DNA of 48,021 nucleotides from AM-1111 sp046302135 (GTDB lineage Bacteria; Bacteroidota; Bacteroidia; B-17B0; Aurantibacillaceae): NCBI GenBank assembly GCA_046302135.1, contig JBKCIQ010000011.1, forward strand, positions 1-48,021, in the 5' to 3' direction. Within the stretch, counting starts at the first letter, position 1. Every line of letters begins with the position of its first letter. Both the position numbers and the translations under genes were made by a program. The notes beneath the pieces are model-generated. The model was given only the letters and a program-made list of their open reading frames with translations, was not told the DNA's origin and made no database searches. Of the stretch, positions 8,596-16,450 are shown piece by piece.

Positions 8596-10856
8596 TGGGA
8601 AGAATTTATTTCATATTATCACTTGTAATTTTATTTACTCTGGAGTCTTCAGCTCAGGACAAAAAAATTAATGCAACCAATATTTCATCTAAAGTAAATG
8701 CCCTTATCTCTAAAATGAGTATTGAGGAGAAGGTTGGTCAGATGACACAATTGAACTTAGATGTAATTTCTAAAGGAGAAGTTTATAACCTAAAAGAACC
8801 TCATGAGTTGGATGAAGCCAAGTTGCGCAAAGCAATTGTTGAATACAAAGTTGGATCAATATTGAATTGTGGCGGTCACACTTACACTAAAGAACATTGG
8901 TATGAAATCATTCATCGCATTCAGGAACTTGCAACCAAAGAAACCAAATTAAAAATTCCAATATTGTATGGCATTGATGCAATACATGGAGTAAATTATA
9001 CAGTTGGTGCCACCTTATTTCCTCAGCCACTTGCACAAGCCGCTACCTGGAATCCTCAATTGGCAGAACAAGCCGCCGCAATAACTGCATACGAAGTGCG
9101 TACTTCCGGTATTCCCTGGAATTTTTCTCCGGTACTCGATATTGGAAGACAACCACTTTGGTCTCGCTTTTTTGAAACATATGGAGAAGATGTTTATCTC
9201 GCCAGTCAGTTTACTTCATCTGTGATTAAAGGTTATCAGGGAAATGATATTTCGGATAAAAATAAAGTGGCGGCATGCATGAAACATTTTTTGGGTTATA
9301 GTTATCCTATAAGTGGAAAAGACAGAACACCCGCATGGATTCCTGAACGCGAATTACGGGAATATTTTCTTCCAACTTTTAAAACAGCAATTGAAAACGG
9401 AGCAAAAACTGTAATGATTAATTCAGGTGAGATAAACGGAGTTCCCGTTCATGCCAGTAAGGAAATTCTCACCAAGTTACTTCGTGAAGAATTAAAGTTT
9501 ACCGGTGTTGCAGTTACGGATTGGGAAGATATTATCAAATTATATAAAATTCATCGCGTTGCTTCAAGTCTTAAAGAAGCCGTAAAAATCGCAATAAATG
9601 CAGGAATTGATTTGAGCATGGTTCCTAACGATTATGAATTTTCAGATTTATTGATTCAATTGATAAAAGAAAAACAAGTTCCAATGAGTCGAATTGATGA
9701 AGCAGTGAAAAGAATTCTTACCTTAAAATTTGAGTTAGGATTATTTGAAAGGCCTGAAACGAACTACAAAGATTATCCGGAATTTGGATCTGATAAATCA
9801 AAGGAAGTAAGTTATAATAGTGCAGTTGAATCGATTACTCTTTTGAAAAACGAAAAAAATATTCTTCCACTTACAAAAGAAAAAAAAGTTTTGGTTTGTG
9901 GTCCTTCTGCAAATTCGTTGAACATTTTAAATGGAGCATGGACACACACCTGGCAGGGAGTTGATACAAACTTCAACACTAAAGGAAAATTAACCATTTT
10001 ACAGGCGGTTAAAAATATTTCCGGAAACGATAAAGTCACTTATGTTTTAGGATCAACTTTGGAAGAAGAAAAATCAATTCCATCGGCTGTTGAGGCGGCA
10101 AAAAATTGTGATGTAGTAATTGCTTGTCTCGGAGAAATCCCAAGCACTGAAAAACCGGGAGACATTGAAGATCTCTCACTTTCAAACGCGCAAATTCAAA
10201 TGATAAAAGAGTTAGTTAAAACCGGTAAACCTGTAGTGATTGTACTCGTTGAAAATCGTCCAAGAATCATTCGTGAAATTGCAGATAAAGTACAAGGAAT
10301 TGTAATGGCTTACTTACCTGGTGATGAAGGTGGAAGAGCAATTGCCTCTGTTTTATACGGAGATGAAAATCCTTCAGGAAAATTACCTTTTACTTATCCG
10401 AGACACACAGGGAGTCTGATTACCTATGATCACAAGTACTCAGAAAAGTTGGATAAAAATTTTGGAGAGAACGGGTACAACCCTCAGTTTCCATTTGGCT
10501 TTGGATTGAGTTATACTTCTTTTGAGTATTCCGATTTAACATTCAGCAAAGACTCCTTAAGTGCAAATGAGAAATTAAATGTGAGTGTAAAAATAAAAAA
10601 CACCGGAAGCAGAAAAGGTAAAGAAGTAGTTCAAATGTATGTCAGTGATTTGTATGCGAGTATTACTCCATCAGTTAAAAAATTAAAGGGTTTTCAAAAG
10701 ATAGAATTGAACGCCGGTGAAGCGAAAGAATTATCATTCGTGCTATCAAAGAAAGATTATGAATTCATTGGAGCAAATAATAAAAGCACCTTTGAACCCG
10801 GAGACTTTGAAATATCAATCGGTAACCTAAAAAAGAAATTTAAAATTTTAAAATGA
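8592..10856 (+). CDS. GH3 beta-glucosidase, exported
   Basis: This 754-residue enzyme has a signal peptide (cleavage near SSAQD, ~22). The GH3 N-terminal barrel follows with the KHFLGY signature (Lys231-His232) and the nucleophile Asp310 in GVAVTDWED. The C-terminal alpha/beta domain has a likely acid/base Glu520 in GEIPSTEKPGD. A fibronectin-III-like domain (~640-750) closes it. Full length is typical of GH3 exo-beta-glucosidases. It would remove terminal glucose from beta-glucan oligosaccharides in the periplasm, downstream of the GH16 and GH-A enzymes. It overlaps both neighbours by 4 bases (ATGA), so the operon is tightly coupled. The ATG is doubled (8592 and 8595) and either could serve. 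Linkage preference cannot be read from sequence. Confidence 0.93.
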   Translation: MMGRIYFILSLVILFTLESSAQDKKINATNISSKVNALISKMSIEEKVGQMTQLNLDVISKGEVYNLKEPHELDEAKLRKAIVEYKVGSILNCGGHTYTKEHWYEIIHRIQELATKETKLKIPILYGIDAIHGVNYTVGATLFPQPLAQAATWNPQLAEQAAAITAYEVRTSGIPWNFSPVLDIGRQPLWSRFFETYGEDVYLASQFTSSVIKGYQGNDISDKNKVAACMKHFLGYSYPISGKDRTPAWIPERELREYFLPTFKTAIENGAKTVMINSGEINGVPVHASKEILTKLLREELKFTGVAVTDWEDIIKLYKIHRVASSLKEAVKIAINAGIDLSMVPNDYEFSDLLIQLIKEKQVPMSRIDEAVKRILTLKFELGLFERPETNYKDYPEFGSDKSKEVSYNSAVESITLLKNEKNILPLTKEKKVLVCGPSANSLNILNGAWTHTWQGVDTNFNTKGKLTILQAVKNISGNDKVTYVLGSTLEEEKSIPSAVEAAKNCDVVIACLGEIPSTEKPGDIEDLSLSNAQIQMIKELVKTGKPVVIVLVENRPRIIREIADKVQGIVMAYLPGDEGGRAIASVLYGDENPSGKLPFTYPRHTGSLITYDHKYSEKLDKNFGENGYNPQFPFGFGLSYTSFEYSDLTFSKDSLSANEKLNVSVKIKNTGSRKGKEVVQMYVSDLYASITPSVKKLKGFQKIELNAGEAKELSFVLSKKDYEFIGANNKSTFEPGDFEISIGNLKKKFKILK

Positions 10857-11728
10857 AAAAGAAATTTTTAAAAAGAAAATCTAATTTTCTGAATGTAGTA
10901 GCGATTGCAATGATTTTCTCTATTGCTTTTATTTTTCAATCCTGTGAACAATCAGATCCGCCACCCTATACACCTGTAACACCCACAGGCGATTTACAAT
11001 TCAGTGGAATAAGCTGGAGGGTGAAAACAAGTGGGGTTAATAAACAAGGACCAGGCCCGAATTATTTTTCTGATTCAGAAAAAAATTTTTTTGTAGACAA
11101 CCAAGGTTATCTGCAACTTAAAATTACGCAAGACGGAAATAGATGGAGTTGCGCAGAAGTCATATCAATTCCTTCCTATGGTTACGGGACGTATGTATTT
11201 TCAGTACAAAGCAATGTTGCTGACATTGATAAAAATGTTGTAGTTGGATTTTTTACTTGGGATTCTGCTGCATTCTTTACACAGGCCAATAGCGAAGTTG
11301 ATGTTGAGTTTGCAAAGTGGGGTGCCTCTAATGACAGTTTAACCCTAACTTATTCTGTTCAACCCGTTTGGTTTTCGAATCCAGTTCCATACTACGAGCG
11401 CTCCAATCGGCCGGTAATTCCTGTTTCTAAATTAAAAAGCCCAAGCGTACACGCTTTTAAATGGACAGACACACTTATCACCTGGAAAAGTTATGAGGGC
11501 ACAACCTATCCCGGAACTAATTTAATTTCAAGCTGGTTTTTTGATGATACGAATATTCCCAGGGTAAAAATTGAAGGCGGTAATCAATCGCAACCAATCG
11601 TAATTCCTGCACCAGGTGGAGATGTGCATGCAAGAATTAATTTGTGGTTACTAAATGGACTAGGCCCATCCAACAATCAAGAGGTCGAACTAATAATAAA
11701 AGAATTTAAGTTCATTCCTTTACAATAA
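10853..11728 (+). CDS. GH16 family beta-glucanase, lipoprotein
   Basis: A long N-terminal signal ends in a lipobox-like FQSC with Cys31, followed by a Pro/Thr-rich linker. Residues ~50-291 have the GH16 jelly-roll signature: NSEVDVEFAKWG carries the ExDxE triad at Glu148, Asp150 and Glu152. A likely substrate-contacting segment (GYGTYVFSVQS) precedes it and an ARINLWLL strand comes near the end. The enzyme is 291 residues, usual for a single-domain GH16. GH16 members cleave beta-1,3, beta-1,3-1,4 or xyloglucan chains; the subfamily here is undetermined. Surface display as a lipoprotein would suit the first attack on polysaccharide. It overlaps the GH3 gene by 4 bases and is the last gene of the operon, 24 bases from the convergent susD. 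Confidence 0.83.
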   Translation: MKKKFLKRKSNFLNVVAIAMIFSIAFIFQSCEQSDPPPYTPVTPTGDLQFSGISWRVKTSGVNKQGPGPNYFSDSEKNFFVDNQGYLQLKITQDGNRWSCAEVISIPSYGYGTYVFSVQSNVADIDKNVVVGFFTWDSAAFFTQANSEVDVEFAKWGASNDSLTLTYSVQPVWFSNPVPYYERSNRPVIPVSKLKSPSVHAFKWTDTLITWKSYEGTTYPGTNLISSWFFDDTNIPRVKIEGGNQSQPIVIPAPGGDVHARINLWLLNGLGPSNNQEVELIIKEFKFIPLQ

Positions 11729-11752
11729 TTTGCTGTTGTATAACGTCAGTCG

Positions 11753-13327
11753 TTAGTACCCTGTATTCTGAATCAGATTTGGATTTAATACCAAATCATT
11801 AGTAGGAATCGGATAAAGGTTCAGGTGTGCTGAAGTTGCCACTCCATTTACATCACCACCTTTAAAAGGCCATAGATAACTTCCACCTGTAAATTTCCCG
11901 AAACGGATCAAATCTGTTCGTCTGGTACACTCCCACTGTAATTCTTTTCCTCTTTCACTCAAAATATCATCTAGGGTAATTGAAGTAAAATCGAAAGAGG
12001 AGTTTCCGTAGGCACGTTGGCGTAATTGATTAACGTATGTGAGTCCCTGTGAAACTGAACCACCACCACGAAGTGCAGCTTCAGCATACATAAGGTATGC
12101 ATCCGCCAAACGGAACATCGGGTAATCAATATCTACAAAACCACCTGAAACATTTGAGCCAGGCTGTCCTGTGGACTTGATGTTTTTATACTTAGGTAAG
12201 CCGTAACCTTGAGTAAAAGTTCCAAGCTGAGTTATATTAAGTGATTGACCGTTTTTATAGAATAAGTAGCGTGCATCTAATGAACTGTCTGTAAATGTTT
12301 CCACAAATGGTCTCGTTGTTCTTAATCCCTGCCATCCTCCGCTTATTCCATAACTAGAAGGAGTCATGCTCCCGCCAACTGCTGCATGAACAAGGAAAGT
12401 GGTTCCACCATAGGTTTTAGTAAATAATCCATCAAAACAAACAGGAAAAATAATTTCTGAAGAAGTGTTATTATCTGCTAAAAACAAATCCTGATAATTG
12501 TCGTCTAAAGTATATGCTCCAGAGTTAATGACTTTACTTGAATACAAAGCACAGTCAGACCATCTTGCATTGCCTGTATAAACCTCAGCATTCAAATATA
12601 GTTTTGCCAATAGGAAATTTACAGCTCCCTGATCTGCTCTTCCAAATGGAGCAGTACCAGCGTTTCCAAGTTTGCTTTCTAAATCTTTTAATTCGGATTC
12701 AACGTAATTAAACAACTCTGCCCTTGTTATTCTTTCAGGCAGATAGGCTCCTACCTTGTCTTCTTCGGTAACAAAAGGCACATTCCCGAATAAATCAATT
12801 GCATGATAATAACTTAATGCTCGTAAAAATCTCGCTTCATTTCTGTATGTACGAATGGTTTGTTTATCAGACTCACTAAATCCTCTTTCATCCATTTTCA
12901 AATCAGAAGCCTCTCTAATAAACTCATTACAAATGGTTATCTGATAGAAAATTCTTGCATACATTGCCTTCACAAATGAATTGTCAGGAGACCATTGCAT
13001 TTTATTCATCTCAGGGATTCCTGGATCGTTCCAACCGCAAACAGCTTCATCGGTTGGCAATTCTTGTAAGTTGAAGAGTACGCGAACGTAAGCAGAGAAG
13101 CCTTCATCTATTCCCTGAATATCAGCATTACCTGCAGGTCCATCTATTCCTGTAACCGCAAGTCCTGCGTAAATTTTTGCAAGAACATTAATATAGTTAG
13201 CAGGATCCTTATAAACCGCTTCGGAGTTTAGACCATATTTAGGAGCCTGATCTAAATCCTTATGACAGGATGCAGAAAATAATATGATTACTGCGATTAT
13301 AATTGGTTTTGAAAATCTGTTTTTCAT
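11753..13327 (-). CDS. susD: SusD/RagB family starch-binding lipoprotein
   Basis: This 524-residue protein has a lipoprotein signal (lipobox FSASC, Cys21) and the SusD helical scaffold: FYQITICNEFIREA, then RNEARFLRALSYYHAIDLFGN, the TPR-like face of the family. A typical C-terminal segment (ILSERGKELQWECTRRTDLIRFG) follows. SusD caps the SusC barrel at the cell surface and holds glycan for import. The gene sits 10 bases downstream of susC and closes the alpha-glucan operon. The enzymes of the same operon (GH13, GH31, GH65) make starch or maltodextrin the expected ligand; this is inferred from context rather than from binding residues. No SusE or SusF gene follows, since the next gene is convergent. 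Confidence 0.95.
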   Translation of the reverse strand: MKNRFSKPIIIAVIILFSASCHKDLDQAPKYGLNSEAVYKDPANYINVLAKIYAGLAVTGIDGPAGNADIQGIDEGFSAYVRVLFNLQELPTDEAVCGWNDPGIPEMNKMQWSPDNSFVKAMYARIFYQITICNEFIREASDLKMDERGFSESDKQTIRTYRNEARFLRALSYYHAIDLFGNVPFVTEEDKVGAYLPERITRAELFNYVESELKDLESKLGNAGTAPFGRADQGAVNFLLAKLYLNAEVYTGNARWSDCALYSSKVINSGAYTLDDNYQDLFLADNNTSSEIIFPVCFDGLFTKTYGGTTFLVHAAVGGSMTPSSYGISGGWQGLRTTRPFVETFTDSSLDARYLFYKNGQSLNITQLGTFTQGYGLPKYKNIKSTGQPGSNVSGGFVDIDYPMFRLADAYLMYAEAALRGGGSVSQGLTYVNQLRQRAYGNSSFDFTSITLDDILSERGKELQWECTRRTDLIRFGKFTGGSYLWPFKGGDVNGVATSAHLNLYPIPTNDLVLNPNLIQNTGY

Positions 13328-13337
13328 ATTTCAATTT

Positions 13338-16300
13338 TTAAAAGTTGAATGAAAGATTTAGAGAGTAAACGCGTGGACGAGGATATATGTTATTATCAAT
13401 TCCCCCAACTACTTCAGGATCTAAACCTGAATATTTTGTAATGACAAATACGTTGTTAACCGTAAAAGCCGCTTTCAGTGCCACCATATTTTTCAAGTAT
13501 TTTAATTTCCCGAAATCGTAACCAAATGAAAAATAATCCATGCGCAAAAAGTTGGCAAGCTCAATGTAGTGATCGCTTAAAAGTTGTTTTTCAGTTGTTT
13601 TCTGAAACTCCTCATTTAAGTACAAAGCACTAAGGTTATTTAGGAAAGACATAGTTCCTCCCACAGCCTGATAAGTACCCGAATTAGAGTGTACGTTGTT
13701 GTAAATGTATCCTCCAATTTCACTTCTCATTGATGTGCCGGCAAACCATTTTTTGTAAGTGAAGTTGAAATTCAAGCCAAGAAACCAGTCAGCAGCAGCT
13801 TTTTTGAAACGATAACGATCACTTGAATTGATTATTCCATCGCCATTTAAATCAGCATAAGCATCAATTTCCTTATAAGCTAAACCGGTTGAAGGATTTA
13901 TCGCACCGACCTCTATTGGTTTACCGTTGCCATCGTATTTTTGCTGATAAACATAGTAGGAGAAAGTCGGATATCCCAAAGAATGAATCTGAACATTATT
14001 TCCTATCCCCCCTGCAATTCCTCCAACCAATACACCCGGAGAGTTATCATTTTCAACCTGACTGAGTTTCAATACCTCATTGATGTTTCTTGTTGCGTTG
14101 AAACCTATATCAAGTTTCATGTCTTTTTTTGCAATTACACCAGCATTAATACTGAATTCAATACCGGTGTTTAACATACTACCGACATTCGTTAGTAGTT
14201 GATTAGCAAAATTTGTACCTGCAGGAATTGGAACAGTTGCAATAAGATCCTTTGTAGTTTTACGATACCAATCAATAGAACCATTGATTCTGTCTTTTAA
14301 AAAGCCGAAATCAATTCCGAAGTTGTAACTGTTGGTTTGTTCCCATCTGATATTAGCATCATAGGCGTCAGGTCTGTAAAGTGTGTAAAACATATTACCA
14401 AACTGATACATTGCATCGCCGGTTCCAATCTGGTAATTAGGAATGTATGGATAATCAGAAAAAATATCCTGCTGACCGTTTACTCCATAACCGCCTCTTA
14501 ATTTTAAGTGAGTAACTACCTTGTTTTCTTTCAGAAAATTTTCTTCAGAAACAATCCACGCACCCGACAATGCAGGGAACCATCCCCAGCGATTTTCTTT
14601 GCTAAATCTTGAAGATCCATCGGTTCTGATTGATGCGGTTAGCACATACCTGTCTTTGTAGGAAACGATACCTCTCGAGTAGTAAGACACCAAAACGTTC
14701 CTGGTATAAAATGGAAACGGTGCAGCATCCAACCAAGAAGAATCCTTATCATAGTTGAATGTATTAAAAGTTGGAGCTTCTGACTCCCATGACTGGTAAG
14801 AATACCCTAAAGTAAAATCATATCTTAAAGGTTTCTTCTTTTCAGCATTGGAATAATTGAGGTAGCTGTCAAAAAGCTTATTGAGTTTTGTACTTTCATA
14901 CTGGGCGTATCTACCTCCTGTAAAATAACCTGCAGCTGAGTTGGCATTTTGATAAACTTCACCTTGTCCCTTTGAATAATCGGTACCGACGTTTACCACA
15001 GCTTTTACCTCAGGAAAGAATGGTAGCTTATATGTTACCTGAGCGTTTCCGATATAACGTGCAACGTTACTAAGATCTCTTTGCTGCATAAGCAATCCAA
15101 GCGGATTTTTAGGCGCCAAAGTATTGGGCTTTCCGTTTGTCTGAAGCCATTCAAAATACCCTCCATAATTGGAGTTACCTGAGTAAACCGGTTGTGTAGG
15201 ATCAAAAGTATTTGCAGAACCTATTGCGTTTCTGTTTGCGAAAAAAGAATTGGTGGTAGTGAATTTATTATTGATTTCCAGTTTCAATGTATTCTTAAAG
15301 AAAGACGGATTTAAATTCAATCCAACTGTATACCTGTTGAACTGATCCGTTTTTAATAAGCCCTGCTCAAACCTATTGGAGAAGGAAAAACGGTAAGGCA
15401 ATTTTTTTATCCCTCCGCTTACAGACAAATTATTTTCGTTAATGTATGCGCTTCTGTATATTTCTCTTTGCCAGTCAGTATTTGCAGTACCGAGTCTTGA
15501 TTTCTGATTTGTAGTCCCCTTGTTGTTTACAACAGTTCTGAATTCATCAGCCGTCATTACATCGGCAAATTTTGCTATAGTTGAAACAGAATTTTTTGCA
15601 TCGAGTGCAATACTAAGTTTACTGGTTGCACCATCTCCTTTTTTGGTGGTGATTAAGATAACACCATTTGCCGCACGTGAACCGTAGATTGCAGTTGCAG
15701 ATGCATCTTTTAGAATCACGAAAGTTTCAATATCATTAGGATTGATCATTGCGAGCGGGTTTGCAACACCTGCAATACCTCCGTTATCCAAAGGCACACC
15801 GTCTACAACAATTAGTGGATCGTTACTGGCATTAATTGATGTTCCTCCACGAAGACGAATTGTACTTCCGGATCCGGGTGCGCCATCATTAGAGGTTATT
15901 TTTACACCGGCAACTTTACCCTGAATCAACTGCTCAGGAGTGGATGCAACAGTTTTATTGAAATCTTTCTCTCCAACCTTTGTAGCGGCGCCCGTTAAAT
16001 CCTTTGTCCTTGCAGAACCATAACCAATAACAACAAGATCATCCAACATTAAGGCATCAGAGTTAATGGTAATGTCCTTTTGATTATCTCCAACAGCCAA
16101 CGTGATCTCCTCCTTAAATGGCGCGTAACTGATACATGAGACAGTTATATTGATCTTAGTGCCTGCGGCGCTTTGAGGAAGACCTTTAATAAGATAATTA
16201 CCCTCAAAATCAGTTACAGACGCCATATTATACGTCTCAACTACTACCCGAGCGTAAGGAACGGGCTCACCTTTTTCATCCTTTACTGTTCCTTTTACAT

Positions 16301-16376
16301 TTATTTCCTGTGAAAAAATAAAACCAAAAGAAAAAGTGAAGAGAAAGAATACAAATTTTGTAATTCTTGTTACCAT
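13338..16376 (-). CDS. susC: SusC/RagA family TonB-dependent outer-membrane glycan transporter
   Basis: The order of parts is a signal peptide (1-22), a carboxypeptidase-D-regulatory-like domain (~24-110: VKGTVKDEKGEPVPYARVVVE), a plug domain (~112-245: LVVIGYGSARTKDLTGA, LRGGTSINASNDPLIVVDG, IYGSRAANGVILITTKKG) and a 22-strand-type barrel to the C-terminus (YSLNLSFNF, aromatic last residue). It has 1012 residues, normal for SusC. It imports oligosaccharides together with SusD, using TonB energy. The operon context points to maltodextrins. A possible internal promoter lies just upstream, between this gene and the GH31 gene. Confidence 0.96.
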   Translation of the reverse strand: MVTRITKFVFFLFTFSFGFIFSQEINVKGTVKDEKGEPVPYARVVVETYNMASVTDFEGNYLIKGLPQSAAGTKINITVSCISYAPFKEEITLAVGDNQKDITINSDALMLDDLVVIGYGSARTKDLTGAATKVGEKDFNKTVASTPEQLIQGKVAGVKITSNDGAPGSGSTIRLRGGTSINASNDPLIVVDGVPLDNGGIAGVANPLAMINPNDIETFVILKDASATAIYGSRAANGVILITTKKGDGATSKLSIALDAKNSVSTIAKFADVMTADEFRTVVNNKGTTNQKSRLGTANTDWQREIYRSAYINENNLSVSGGIKKLPYRFSFSNRFEQGLLKTDQFNRYTVGLNLNPSFFKNTLKLEINNKFTTTNSFFANRNAIGSANTFDPTQPVYSGNSNYGGYFEWLQTNGKPNTLAPKNPLGLLMQQRDLSNVARYIGNAQVTYKLPFFPEVKAVVNVGTDYSKGQGEVYQNANSAAGYFTGGRYAQYESTKLNKLFDSYLNYSNAEKKKPLRYDFTLGYSYQSWESEAPTFNTFNYDKDSSWLDAAPFPFYTRNVLVSYYSRGIVSYKDRYVLTASIRTDGSSRFSKENRWGWFPALSGAWIVSEENFLKENKVVTHLKLRGGYGVNGQQDIFSDYPYIPNYQIGTGDAMYQFGNMFYTLYRPDAYDANIRWEQTNSYNFGIDFGFLKDRINGSIDWYRKTTKDLIATVPIPAGTNFANQLLTNVGSMLNTGIEFSINAGVIAKKDMKLDIGFNATRNINEVLKLSQVENDNSPGVLVGGIAGGIGNNVQIHSLGYPTFSYYVYQQKYDGNGKPIEVGAINPSTGLAYKEIDAYADLNGDGIINSSDRYRFKKAAADWFLGLNFNFTYKKWFAGTSMRSEIGGYIYNNVHSNSGTYQAVGGTMSFLNNLSALYLNEEFQKTTEKQLLSDHYIELANFLRMDYFSFGYDFGKLKYLKNMVALKAAFTVNNVFVITKYSGLDPEVVGGIDNNIYPRPRVYSLNLSFNF

Positions 16377-16392
16377 GAGATAAAATTTAAGA

Positions 16393-16423
16393 CAAATTAA
16401 GTTAAAGTATTAGTAAAATCAAA
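16393..16423 (-). promoter_or_regulatory. Candidate internal promoter for susC-susD
   Basis: On the minus strand there is TTTG (16423-16420), then 19 bases, then TTAATTTG (16400-16393). That is one base from the Bacteroidota -7 consensus TAnnTTTG at the expected distance from a -33 TTTG. Sixteen bases separate it from the susC ATG. It would let susCD be expressed above the level of the upstream enzymes. It is a motif match only. Confidence 0.4.
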
Positions 16424-16450
16424 GTGTAAAAAGGTAATTTATTACCTAAT

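Noticed and set aside
11729..11752. Short AACG...CGTT repeat between the convergent GH16 and susD genes
   Set aside because: The stem is only four pairs and there is no T-run, so a bidirectional terminator cannot be claimed.
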